NCBI GenBank assembly: GCA_947167075.1
Contig: CAMVGR010000008.1
Location: 1 to 64,000, forward strand
Direction: 5' to 3'
DNA length: 64,000 nt
Origin: an uncultured Bacteroidales bacterium
Lineage (GTDB): Bacteria > Bacteroidota > Bacteroidia > Bacteroidales > P3
The translations under genes were made by a program, and so were the position numbers. Position 1 is the first letter of the stretch; each line of letters opens with the position of its first letter. The notes beneath the pieces were generated by a model. That model searched no databases. It had not been told where the DNA came from and saw only the letters and a list, made by a program, of their open reading frames with translations. Below are positions 1 to 7,420 of the stretch, piece after piece.

Positions 1-163
1 AATAGGCCACCAACAGGAAGAATCCGACCACCCATGCAATGCCCATGATGATATAGGTCCACGACATGGCATGCCGAAAGAAAAACAATGTCACCGCTAT
101 CAGCGCTCCTAGGTATAAATAAATGCCCTTGGAAGCTATCTGTTTTGGAAAAAATGGTATCAT
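1..163 (-). CDS. Membrane protein, N-terminal fragment (candidate O-antigen polymerase/ligase)
   Basis: Only the first 54 codons lie in the window; the gene runs off the left edge. Its ATG overlaps the TGA of the upstream glycosyltransferase in an ATGA junction, which supports the start and translational coupling. After a short basic N-terminus two hydrophobic segments follow, at about residues 14-28 and 36-54, as expected of a polytopic membrane protein. At the end of a glycosyltransferase operon with no other polymerase or flippase in view, a Wzy/WaaL-type protein is a reasonable guess, but nothing in these residues is diagnostic. Confidence 0.5.
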   Translation of the reverse strand, partial: MIPFFPKQIASKGIYLYLGALIAVTLFFFRHAMSWTYIIMGIAWVVGFFLLVAY

Positions 164-882
164 CCTATGAATTTACGTTTGAGTTTTATCAGCTGAGTCA
201 TGTACTTCTGCCCCACGAGGTGTTTGAGGCGGTTTTTCCAATCCATTTTACCTTTGTCGCCCCATGAGCCCATGAAGATGTGGTTGCAGTAGGTGTTCTC
301 GGTCAGTAGGTATTCGCCGGTGGTCTGGTGGGGGCAGAAGTAGTCGGAGGGAAATACCGTCAGATCTTTGTACTGGCCTTGTTTTCCGTCGCATACGAAG
401 CCGTTGGCTTTCATGATGGCACTGATGCGCTGGGTGTTGGTGGTAGTGTCGAGGGTACCGTCTTCGCGGCAGAAGTGCTGGCCATCGTAGGCATGCAGCT
501 GTTCTTCGACCCATTGGCCACCGGCCTCGCTGGCCATCAGGCCAGTGACGGGGGGCTTGTGCTTGCTGCCCTCGTAGCCGGTAAAGGCCTGTAAGTGCAG
601 CAGGTCGTCGAGGGGTTTCAGTATCTCCACGTCGGTGTCCATATACACGCCGCCCTCGGTGCTGAGGGCATAGAGGCGCACGTAGTCGGTCACGAAAGCA
701 TATTTCCTGGCGGCGTAGGCCTCCTGGGTGTATGGAATGCTGTCGACGTCGAAGTTGTTCTCGTTCCAGAGTTTATATTCCCAGTCGGGCATGTACTTGT
801 GCCATGATTCGATGCAGTCCTTGGCCAGCTGCGGCATCTCATTGCCCCCAAACCAACAATAGTGTATAGTCTTGGGTATCAT
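160..882 (-). CDS. Glycosyltransferase family 32-type (capsular sugar transferase)
   Basis: Predicted cytoplasmic nucleotide-sugar glycosyltransferase of about 240 residues. The N-terminus IPKTIHYCWFGG and the segment GGVYMDTDVE (DxD at about residues 82-84) are hallmarks of the GT32/Gly_transf_sug fold, in which DxD binds metal and the sugar nucleotide. I start at the internal ATG at 882 because the motif begins immediately there; an upstream ATG at 915 adds 11 unrelated residues. It overlaps the following membrane gene by 4 bp. Donor and acceptor cannot be told from sequence. Confidence 0.85.
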   Translation of the reverse strand: MIPKTIHYCWFGGNEMPQLAKDCIESWHKYMPDWEYKLWNENNFDVDSIPYTQEAYAARKYAFVTDYVRLYALSTEGGVYMDTDVEILKPLDDLLHLQAFTGYEGSKHKPPVTGLMASEAGGQWVEEQLHAYDGQHFCREDGTLDTTTNTQRISAIMKANGFVCDGKQGQYKDLTVFPSDYFCPHQTTGEYLLTENTYCNHIFMGSWGDKGKMDWKNRLKHLVGQKYMTQLIKLKRKFIG

Positions 883-895
883 GTTTTGTATTTTT

Positions 896-912
896 TCTGC
901 GGAGGGTTGGAG
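896..912. repeat. Left arm of inverted repeat flanking GxxExxY gene 1
   Basis: This 17-bp segment is an imperfect inverted repeat (15 of 17 matching) of 1401-1417, so the arms bracket the GxxExxY gene. In addition 961-997, inside the 3' end of the gene, resembles 1363-1397 upstream of the start in direct orientation. Confidence 0.6.
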
Positions 913-927
913 CAAAGGAGATTATTT

Positions 928-1341
928 CTATTTTCCCTCTCCTCTGGAGGCTTTATTATGCTCTACGGAGTCAAGGAGAAAAGGAGAGAATTTTCCTGTT
1001 TTCCAATCCACATTGAAGTTGATTACGTAACCAAGCTCGCAGCCGGTAAGTCGAAGATAGGTGTATAGTTGTTTTTCAAATAGTGTTTTGTAGTCAACAA
1101 CCGATTTCAACTCAAGGATGATTTTGTCGTCCACAATCAGATCCAACCGTAGGTCATTACAAAGCCGCTCGCCTTTGTAGTGAACGGGAACTGGTACTTG
1201 CCGCGCCACAAGGAATCCTTGATTGGTCAATTCCTTGGCCATGGCTTCTTCGTAAATGCTCTCCAGAAGACCTGGACCGAGGGCATTATACACTTTGTAA
1301 GCACAATGCAAAGGGCTGTAGGTGTAGTTGCGTGGAATCAT
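928..1341 (-). CDS. GxxExxY family protein
   Basis: A 137-residue protein with the family signature LGPGLLESIYEEA at about residues 21-33 and a nuclease-like core at about residues 63-80 (LRLDLIVDDKIILELKSV, compatible with a PD-(D/E)xK beta hairpin with catalytic D and ExK). The family is widespread in Bacteroidetes and its role is unknown. It sits as a passenger between two glycosyltransferases and is bracketed by inverted repeats (896-912, 1401-1417). Its last residues are encoded by repeat-like DNA, so the C-terminal tail may have been altered at insertion. A second, frameshifted copy lies at 23489-23859. Confidence 0.85.
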   Translation of the reverse strand: MIPRNYTYSPLHCAYKVYNALGPGLLESIYEEAMAKELTNQGFLVARQVPVPVHYKGERLCNDLRLDLIVDDKIILELKSVVDYKTLFEKQLYTYLRLTGCELGYVINFNVDWKTGKFSPFLLDSVEHNKASRGEGK

Positions 1342-1400
1342 TGTATTTTTTTAGTGTCTTTCTCTACAGGGTCTAGAGTAAAGGAGAGAAGCTTCCATCC

Positions 1401-1417
1401 CTCCAATCCTCCGTAGA
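1401..1417. repeat. Right arm of inverted repeat flanking GxxExxY gene 1
   Basis: Inverted partner of 896-912 (two mismatches in 17), lying just downstream of the glycosyltransferase that ends at 1426 and upstream of the GxxExxY start. Confidence 0.6.
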
Positions 1418-1425
1418 GAATATAA

Positions 1426-2430
1426 TTAAATCCCTAGCAATTTCAGTGAGGCGGCGGGTGTGCCGTATTGTTGCCAGTAGTCATGGATGTTGGCCTCCAG
1501 CTGGTGCCTGTAGTTGGGGTGGGCGAGCATGTACTTTATGGCCTCCGTCATCTCCTCTGTACTGGCACCGGTGGTGTGTATGTGATTGCCGTGAATCAGC
1601 GGGGCCGGTAGGTCGTTCGATAACGGAGTGGACAGGATGGCTTTGCCGAGGGCCATATACTCTCCCAGCTTCCATCCGTGGCAGTCCCAGTAGGCCGGGG
1701 TGTTGAATACCAGTGTGGATTCTTTAGTCTTGTTCAGACATACATGGCTTGGTATGCGCTCTGCGAGGCAGTCGGAGAACTGGGAAGCCGATGGGTTGTT
1801 GGGTGATGCGACGAGTCCCCCTTCGAAACGAATATCCGGCGCCAAAGTCCGGCAGGCTCTGATAAAGTAGGCTCGGCGCAGATTGACGCCCTCGTTGTTG
1901 CGGTTCCATTCGTCGCTCGGCCATAGAGTAGAGAGGTGGAAGATATAGTTTTCGCGAGCCTCTTTTGGGCTGTATTCCTTCAGTTGCGGACGTTGCAGCA
2001 TCCTCCGCCAGCAGCCGAGGTATTTGCGCTTAGAACGTCTGGTGTCGATTACCCCCAAAGAGGCAGAAATCCAAGCCTGAATGGGATTGGTGTAGCGGAT
2101 GGCGAACGAAGGGCAGAGGGAAACAAGCTTGCCCTGTTGGTTCGCAGGGGTTTGGGACCAGTTGGTGTTGACGCTGCCGTAGACATCGCACCAGTCGTAG
2201 AGTGTTTCGTTGATCTTGTAGCTGTCGTTGGTGTCGATAACATACCTTTTTTCTTTTATGCCGTCCATTACAATGAACCGCATGGTGCGAGTGGCGCGGT
2301 CGCCAGAAGGCAAGTCTCTGAAGACGTGCCGGTTGAAAGCCACGTTTGAATGTCCAAAGCGGTCGATGAGCCCCTTGATATAGAAACTCATGTATTGGAT
2401 GTCGTCTTCAGGGTCAACTAATAATTTCAT
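1426..2430 (-). CDS. Glycosyltransferase, GT-B/exostosin-like
   Basis: A protein of about 334 residues. The C-terminal half contains HGWKLGEYMALGKAIL, which resembles the donor-binding helix of GT-B enzymes (family 1/4 type), followed by a loop ending in an Asp/Pro-rich stretch. I use the ATG at 2430, giving MKLLVDPEDD; a longer frame to 2529 would run deep into the upstream acetyltransferase. The remaining overlap of 17 bp with that gene suggests coupling. The family assignment is moderate because the N-terminal domain is divergent. Confidence 0.65.
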   Translation of the reverse strand: MKLLVDPEDDIQYMSFYIKGLIDRFGHSNVAFNRHVFRDLPSGDRATRTMRFIVMDGIKEKRYVIDTNDSYKINETLYDWCDVYGSVNTNWSQTPANQQGKLVSLCPSFAIRYTNPIQAWISASLGVIDTRRSKRKYLGCWRRMLQRPQLKEYSPKEARENYIFHLSTLWPSDEWNRNNEGVNLRRAYFIRACRTLAPDIRFEGGLVASPNNPSASQFSDCLAERIPSHVCLNKTKESTLVFNTPAYWDCHGWKLGEYMALGKAILSTPLSNDLPAPLIHGNHIHTTGASTEEMTEAIKYMLAHPNYRHQLEANIHDYWQQYGTPAASLKLLGI

Positions 2431-2968
2431 TTTCGTTGCTGATATATCCCTCCGTTGCATGCTCTTTTGCGATGATACGACCTGGATTGCCAATGACAAT
2501 CGAGTGATCGGGTACGTCGAAATTGACATACGTCAGTGGAGCGATGAGCACATCATTGCCGATATGTACTTCTCCTACAATACAGGCATTGCTACCGACC
2601 CAAACATTGTCTCCAAGGGTGGGATTCCCCGCGCGTTTCCCTCGCAGTTCTGCACCAATGGTGCAACCATGATGTAAACTAACATTCTTGCCCAATACAG
2701 CTCGCCCGTTGATGGCAATATTGAAAGGATGATGCAAGACAAAGCCGGGCCCTATACTAGTGTTGAAGTGAATATCCAATCCTGTAGTATTAGTTGACCA
2801 ACGAAGCAGCAGACGTGCTATAATGCGGCAATGCCCGCTCTGGTACCAACGGAGATAACAAATATGGCGGAATCCTTTTTTTCGAATAGCCGTTATAATC
2901 AGATTTTTCAGACCTTTCTTCTGGTTAAACCTGTAGAGGTCTGCGTAGGCTTTTTCTAATTCTGTCAT
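2414..2968 (-). CDS. Serine acetyltransferase-like hexapeptide O-acetyltransferase
   Basis: A 184-residue left-handed beta-helix protein. Hexapeptide repeats run from about residue 75 to 165 (IGPGFVLHH, AVLGKNVSLHHGCTIGAE, PTLGDNVWVGSNACIVG), with the LHH and HHGCTIGAE segments typical of CysE-type acetyl-CoA transferases. In a polysaccharide operon it most likely acetylates a sugar rather than serine. The N-terminus lacks the full alpha-helical domain of CysE, so it is the shorter capsule type. Confidence 0.8.
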   Translation of the reverse strand: MTELEKAYADLYRFNQKKGLKNLIITAIRKKGFRHICYLRWYQSGHCRIIARLLLRWSTNTTGLDIHFNTSIGPGFVLHHPFNIAINGRAVLGKNVSLHHGCTIGAELRGKRAGNPTLGDNVWVGSNACIVGEVHIGNDVLIAPLTYVNFDVPDHSIVIGNPGRIIAKEHATEGYISNENEIIS

Positions 2969-2979
2969 ATAAAATACGA

Positions 2980-4026
2980 TTATTTTAGAATAATGTGTTT
3001 TAGACGAGAGGCAAATAGCAATAAAAACATTCTAAGTTGCAAATAGACTATAGGCATACGGTATAGCCTTCTTGTCTTGTTAGGTTGTCTGTTCCAATCC
3101 ACTTTTGCCAGTTCCTTTTGGGCCGCCGACCGATAGCGTGAGTCAAGTAGATATAAATGTAGGCTATATGTTCGAAGCCCATCCACCAATTGTTTATAGT
3201 CATCGTTCGTATATTCAAAAGGAGTCAGTTCCTCGAGGTGCCACAGCATGTGCTCCTTGGGTGCGTGTAGGTGGTGGGTGCCCCGGAAAGTGATGTCCAC
3301 GTCCTGGTTGTAGTTGCTCAGCGGTTTGTTGAGCAACACCACAGGATGAGCGAGTGCAATATGTACCCACAAGAGGAAATCCTCGCCGAGTTTGATACCC
3401 GTCGGGAAGCCTCCTTGCTCGTCAAAGATATGGCGCGGCATGCACACCGCACCGGTCCAAAGTGGCATGCAAAGTGTCTTGGCATATACTTGACAGTAGT
3501 TGATTTCGCCTTCTGCGAAGCCGTCTTCCACTCCAATGGGTGCCACGCGTTTCTTCCCGTTTTTGACGATATAGTATCCCGTACCATAGATGCCGGCATC
3601 AGGATGGCGCTCGATGAGGCCGGCCATCTCTTCGAGGAAGGCGGGCTCCCACCAGTCGTCGGCATCGAGGAAGCATAGGTGGGGCGGCGGCGCAAGTGCC
3701 ACCTCACCCGACGAAGGGGCGGCGTTTTCTATATCCAAAGAGGGGGTGGTGGGCGGTGTTGCGCATTCTTTGTTCCGTGTGTCGGCGTTTGTGCCGGATA
3801 TTGCTACCCCGCGGTTGCGGGCGGCGCTCACGCCGGCATTCTCCTGCCGCACCAGCCTGATGCGCGGGTCGGCAATCGAGGCCACGATATTACCTCCGCC
3901 GTCGGTGCTCCCGTCGTCCACCACGATGAGCTCCCAATCCGAATATGTCTGCCCCACCACGCTCTCCACGGCCTTGCGGACGTAGGGTGCCTTGTTGTAC
4001 AGGGGCATGATGACAGAGAAATGCAT
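2980..4026 (-). CDS. Glycosyltransferase family 2 with an in-frame repeat insertion
   Basis: A 348-residue GT-A enzyme. VIMPLYNKAPY (about 5-15) and VVDDGSTDGG (about 35-44) form the nucleotide-binding half, and FLDADDWW (about 119-126) holds the DxD metal site. Residues about 78-113 interrupt the usually continuous stretch between the ARNRGVA motif and FLDADD; this segment is encoded by an inverted pair of REP-like hairpins (3689-3795). Reading stays open, so the enzyme may still fold with a surface loop, or may be impaired. An internal promoter (4154-4161) lies upstream. Two truncated relatives of its first 21 codons lie at 4183-4290 and 6458-6520. Confidence 0.88.
   Translation of the reverse strand: MHFSVIMPLYNKAPYVRKAVESVVGQTYSDWELIVVDDGSTDGGGNIVASIADPRIRLVRQENAGVSAARNRGVAISGTNADTRNKECATPPTTPSLDIENAAPSSGEVALAPPPHLCFLDADDWWEPAFLEEMAGLIERHPDAGIYGTGYYIVKNGKKRVAPIGVEDGFAEGEINYCQVYAKTLCMPLWTGAVCMPRHIFDEQGGFPTGIKLGEDFLLWVHIALAHPVVLLNKPLSNYNQDVDITFRGTHHLHAPKEHMLWHLEELTPFEYTNDDYKQLVDGLRTYSLHLYLLDSRYRSAAQKELAKVDWNRQPNKTRRLYRMPIVYLQLRMFLLLFASRLKHIILK
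3689..3795. repeat. REP-like inverted hairpin pair inserted in a glycosyltransferase gene
   Basis: The left end has GGCGCAAGTGCC (3689-3700) followed by a CCCGACGAAG tail. The right end has TTTGTTCCG (from 3769) leading to GGCGTTTGTGCC (3784-3795), the inverted counterpart. The same two-part plan, core palindrome plus a GACAAAG/CTTTGTC tail, occurs inside and upstream of the transposase at 16885-17883. The 107-bp element adds about 36 codons without stops. Confidence 0.75.
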
Positions 4027-4153
4027 TGTCTTATAAGTTATTCCTCAACCAAATTTCCAAAAACTTGTCGTATAGGAAATATATACCTTTGTCCTGTGTT
4101 GTCAAATCCTTGTCCCAAAGGCCGCTAACATAGGACGCTTTTTTGTTCAACTG

Positions 4154-4161
4154 CAAAGATA
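4154..4161 (-). promoter_or_regulatory. Predicted promoter -7 box (internal to the locus)
   Basis: On the minus strand this reads TATCTTTG, matching the Bacteroidetes -7 consensus TAnnTTTG. It sits 128 bp upstream of the GT2 gene starting at 4026, suggesting that the leftmost six genes can be transcribed separately. Confidence 0.55.
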
Positions 4162-4182
4162 CGAATTATCATAAAATGATTA

Positions 4183-4290
4183 TCATAAAATGACAATTGC
4201 AGAAGGTGCGGCTATTTTACTTGTCTCCACGGCCTTGCGGACGTAGGGCGCTTTGTTGTACAGGGGCATGAAAAAGTTGAATTGAACCAT
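4183..4290 (-). pseudogene. Relic of a GT2 5' end
   Basis: A 35-codon frame containing FMPLYNKAPYVRKAVE, nearly identical to residues 6-21 of the GT2 ending at 4026 (and to the relic at 6458-6520). After AVE the similarity stops abruptly, as it does in the other relic. Downstream codons show no glycosyltransferase features. It is read as the stub of a deleted or recombined glycosyltransferase gene. Confidence 0.7.
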
Positions 4291-4295
4291 AGCTC

Positions 4296-5141
4296 CTAAA
4301 TTGCGTAGTTTCGTTTGTGATAAGGTTTGGCTTTATTCAATAAGCCATACCATGTACCAGTGATAATCGCTTTTACCTTTTCCTTTTTGTTATTCTCAAA
4401 GAGGATTATTTTCGTCATTACTTTCACTCTCCCGAAAAGGTGTTTCCATTTGCTACGGAATCCCATATCATAGGGGAATTCATGCCACATAAGAATCCTG
4501 TTCCTGCTGTCATAGTAGTGACGCAGCGCGTTGTAGTCCGATACGGTGAGTGTGTGATTGAGAAAGTGAACCTTTCTGCCACTGCCAATATGGTGGATAA
4601 GATTGCTCCCATTGTATTGTATGGTTTTATACCCCTTCTCTTGGGCGCGCAGGCACATTTCTGCATCTACCATGCTGATGAATAAGTCCTCTCTAAATGG
4701 ACCGAGCTCTCTTATCATGGACAAAGGGAAGATGCTACTTGATTGTGCTGAGTCATTGATTACAGTATATTCCTCCTTCGCATGCCTTGTTTGATTGATG
4801 GCACAGGAGCTAATGCCGTTATGTCCCTTATGGGAAACCCATTGATAATAATCCTGGAATCGCTCAAATTTGGAGTCTTGGTCCATGGTCATCAAGTGTG
4901 TACAATTATGCTCTTCGGCATATATGATTGCCCAGTTGTAGGCATGGGGGAGTCCATAGTTGACACCATCTTGATGTATTACAACGTTCGGATAGTCTGC
5001 TTTAATGTTGCTTAGATCCAATGGTTTTTCGCTATTGTCCCATAAGATGAATATATCTGATAAACCTGCATAGGATGCAATGTTTTGACGTAATTCATCC
5101 AGGTTTGGATTATAAGCAATAACGATAGTAGCGAGTTTCAT
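4296..5141 (-). CDS. Glycosyltransferase family 2, rhamnosyltransferase-like
   Basis: A 281-residue GT-A enzyme. The start MKLATIVIAYNPN, the ILWDNS segment and the metal motif TMDQDS (about residues 94-99) match the subgroup containing bacterial rhamnosyltransferases, where DQDS replaces the common DxD. Rhamnose supply is consistent with rfbACD at 49-51 kb, but the donor is inference. The coding DNA is AT-rich compared with the wecB gene upstream, which suggests a separate origin. Spacing to wecB is 6 bp, so they are co-transcribed. Confidence 0.82.
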   Translation of the reverse strand: MKLATIVIAYNPNLDELRQNIASYAGLSDIFILWDNSEKPLDLSNIKADYPNVVIHQDGVNYGLPHAYNWAIIYAEEHNCTHLMTMDQDSKFERFQDYYQWVSHKGHNGISSCAINQTRHAKEEYTVINDSAQSSSIFPLSMIRELGPFREDLFISMVDAEMCLRAQEKGYKTIQYNGSNLIHHIGSGRKVHFLNHTLTVSDYNALRHYYDSRNRILMWHEFPYDMGFRSKWKHLFGRVKVMTKIILFENNKKEKVKAIITGTWYGLLNKAKPYHKRNYAI

Positions 5142-5147
5142 GGAGGG

Positions 5148-6257
5148 CTAAAATGATTGTGTTGTAATCCAGTCGGCGATGCGTTGTGCGGCGTGGCCGT
5201 CGCCGAAGGGGTTGGCGGCGTGGGACATGGTGTGGTAGAATTCTTCGTTGGTGAGCAGGTCGGTAACGGTGTCCACTATGGTGCTGTGGTCGGTGCCTAC
5301 CAGACGAGCGGTGCCGGCCTCGATGGCCTCGGGGCGCTCGGTGGTGTCGCGCATCACCAGCACCGGTTTGCCGAAGGCGGGAGCCTCCTCCTGGATGCCG
5401 CCGCTGTCGGTGAGTATCAGGGTGCTCTGCTGCATCATGGCCACAAACTCCAGGTACGACAACGGCTCCAGCAGGTAGACATTCTTCCGGTTTCCGTCGA
5501 TGATTTCCTGTATCGGACGGCGAATGTTAGGGTTGAGGTGGATGGGATAGACGAAGTCTACATCCTCGAACCTCCTTGTCAAGTCGTTGATGGCCTGGCA
5601 GATATTGCGCATGCCGTCGCCGAAGTTCTCGCGGCGGTGCCCGGTGATGAGCACCATGCGCCGACGTTCATCGCGGCCGAACTGCGGCGCTTTCGCCTTG
5701 CCCGATGCCACCACCCAGTGCAATGCGTCGATAACGGTGTTGCCCGTCACGGCAATGTGCTCCTCGTTTACATGCTCGCGCATCAGGTTCTTCCGTGCGG
5801 TCTCTGTGGGGGCGAAATGCCAGGTGCAGAGGCGTCCGTTCAGTTGGCGGTTCATCTCTTCGGGCCAGGGACTGTAGATGTTGCCGGTGCGCAGGCCTGC
5901 CTCCACATGTCCCACGGGTATGTGTTGGTAGAAAGAGGCCAACGCCGCGAAGGTCGACGTCGATGTGTCGCCATGCACCAGCACCAGATCCGGACAATCC
6001 TGTGTGAGCACATCACGCATGCCAATCAGAATGCGGGCTGAGACATCATAGAGGTCCTGTCCTGGCTGCATGATGTTAAGGTCGTGGTCGGGATGGATGT
6101 CGAACACCTCCAACATCTGGTCCAGCATCTCGCGGTGCTGCCCAGTGACACAGACCTTTGTGTCAAATTCTCCTGGTCGGCTGCCGAGTTCTTTCACCAG
6201 AGGTGCCATCTTGATGGCCTCCGGGCGGGTACCGAAAACAAGTAGTATCTTTTTCAT
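5148..6257 (-). CDS. wecB: UDP-N-acetylglucosamine 2-epimerase (non-hydrolysing)
   Basis: A 369-residue cytoplasmic enzyme interconverting UDP-GlcNAc and UDP-ManNAc. Family motifs are complete: GTRPEAIKMAPL (9-20), VHGDTSTSTFAAL (94-106), GHVEAGLRTG (116-125), GHRREN (206-211) and a C-terminal DSGGIQEEAP with GKPVLVMRDTTERPE. The length is normal. UDP-ManNAc could feed a ManNAc or ManNAcA residue, with the dehydrogenase at 51.5 kb as a possible partner. It is not the hydrolysing NeuC type that would supply free ManNAc to NeuB. Confidence 0.95.
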   Translation of the reverse strand: MKKILLVFGTRPEAIKMAPLVKELGSRPGEFDTKVCVTGQHREMLDQMLEVFDIHPDHDLNIMQPGQDLYDVSARILIGMRDVLTQDCPDLVLVHGDTSTSTFAALASFYQHIPVGHVEAGLRTGNIYSPWPEEMNRQLNGRLCTWHFAPTETARKNLMREHVNEEHIAVTGNTVIDALHWVVASGKAKAPQFGRDERRRMVLITGHRRENFGDGMRNICQAINDLTRRFEDVDFVYPIHLNPNIRRPIQEIIDGNRKNVYLLEPLSYLEFVAMMQQSTLILTDSGGIQEEAPAFGKPVLVMRDTTERPEAIEAGTARLVGTDHSTIVDTVTDLLTNEEFYHTMSHAANPFGDGHAAQRIADWITTQSF

Positions 6258-6278
6258 GGTGGCTCTATCAGATACTTT

Positions 6279-6380
6279 CTCAATTAGATATTAAAAGATT
6301 GTAAAAGAATTATTGTTTCAATCAGAACTTGCATAACAATCAGGGTGGCTTTTCTTGAAATCTTTTACAATATGATTGAG
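6279..6380. repeat. Inverted copies of a CTCAATCAGATTGTAAAAG repeat
   Basis: 6279-6307 reads CTCAATTAGAT...AAGATTGTAAAAG and 6357-6380 is its inverted relative. Two direct copies of the same motif lie at 34007-34027 and 34045-34074 next to the ABC transporter genes. The pattern looks like a short dispersed repeat family marking junctions of the mosaic locus. Confidence 0.5.
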
Positions 6381-6520
6381 ATAATGTTTCTTTGAGGTTC
6401 CGTGCCAGCTGCAGCGATAACTGCTCCGCCCCATGGCGATTTAGATGGCTGGCGTTTCTCCACGGCCATGCGGACGTAGGGTGCCTTGTTGTACAGGGGC
6501 ATGATGACTGTGTATTTCAT
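6340..6520 (-). pseudogene. Fused relic: GT2 5' end joined to an SGNH-protein 3' end
   Basis: Codons 1-21 from the ATG at 6520 give KYTVIMPLYNKAPYVRMAVE, the start of a GT2. From about 6456 down to a stop at 6340, in a different frame, the DNA encodes NASHLNRHGAEQLSLQLA, closely matching the C-terminus of the SGNH-like protein at 8468-9424 (NANHLNRRGAEQFSLKLA). The two ends are joined out of frame, so this is best read as a deletion scar that removed the bulk of two genes. Confidence 0.8.
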
Positions 6521-6536
6521 TTCTTTTTGTTTCTAT

Positions 6537-7160
6537 TCAGAGCGTCAGCCGCCCTACGTAGCTCGAGGGTGAGGCCTGCTGGTCGTTGTCCCAGCAGAAG
6601 CCGTAGAGGTGCACCTCGTGGCCGGCCCAAGCGGTGGGCAGTGCTAGCGTGGCACGACACTGGTATCGGTAGACGGGCGTGGACAGCAGCCCTTGTCTCA
6701 ACCTCGGTGTATAGGCGTAGAGCAACACGTAGTCGATGTCGCAGCTATCGATTCCGGGATGGAAAGCTACATTTAGTTGCATCTGGTCGACTTGTGGCTC
6801 CTCGAAATCGGCTTTGCCTAGAATGCCATCGGCAATGCTGAGGGCTGTATAGTCAATCTGTATCCCCTCGTCAGCATATGAGACACATTGCTTATTGGCA
6901 CGGATGAAGCAGTTGTACTCGGTGGTGTGCCCCGTGGCGGCTGGGCCGCGAAAGCCAATGCGAACCGCCTGTAGCATGTCCGAACCCAATTGCGAGAGGG
7001 TGCGGAACAGGCCACGACATTTCATCTGCGCCTGTGTCTTGGGGTCGTGAGGGAAGGCATTCACCGCACGCATGCATTCTACCCCTCTCCACCGATAACC
7101 GACGACGGTGCCCAATTTGCCTTCAAATCCGTCTAGAATTCCGTTTTTTGTTTTAGCCAT
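6537..7160 (-). CDS. DUF6266 family protein
   Basis: A 207-residue protein whose start (MAKTKNGILDGFEGKLGTVVGYRW) has the pattern GILGGFxGKVGTVVGxxW of the DUF6266 family of Bacteroidetes. No signal peptide or membrane segment is visible; the C-terminal half looks beta-rich. Function is unknown. It occupies an accessory position between a deletion scar and a glycosyltransferase and is unlikely to act in sugar assembly. A protein of a similar general style lies at 27846-28589. Confidence 0.7.
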   Translation of the reverse strand: MAKTKNGILDGFEGKLGTVVGYRWRGVECMRAVNAFPHDPKTQAQMKCRGLFRTLSQLGSDMLQAVRIGFRGPAATGHTTEYNCFIRANKQCVSYADEGIQIDYTALSIADGILGKADFEEPQVDQMQLNVAFHPGIDSCDIDYVLLYAYTPRLRQGLLSTPVYRYQCRATLALPTAWAGHEVHLYGFCWDNDQQASPSSYVGRLTL

Positions 7161-7420
7161 AAATTTTATGATTTAAAGTTTATGGCTTCTAATATAAGGT
7201 CTTTTTGCCAAAAAGCACAAAATCGATACACATTGATCACAGATGGTTGCAAAAAGTGCACAAATTACCAGATATCCCTGTCCCCGATTTGGTGGTGTAA
7301 TGGCTTATTGAGGGGGCTATTTTGAGCAGGAGTATTCCAAGTGTCCGAAATGTTAAAATGCGAAGATGATGCGAGGAAGATACGAGGATGATGCGAGGAG
7401 AATGCCTGCATAGACCAAGG
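7161..7420. other. Non-coding spacer, nothing recognised
   Basis: A 260-bp AT-rich gap between the DUF6266 gene and a GT2 gene. It contains a short run of related GATGCGAGGA units near 7365-7400 and no convincing gene, hairpin with T-tract or -7 box. Confidence 0.4.

Noticed and set aside
4140..4200. Transcription terminator between the GT2 gene and its upstream relic
   Set aside because: The repeated TATCATAAAATGA sequence does not form a stable GC-rich stem with a T-tract; a promoter box fits better.
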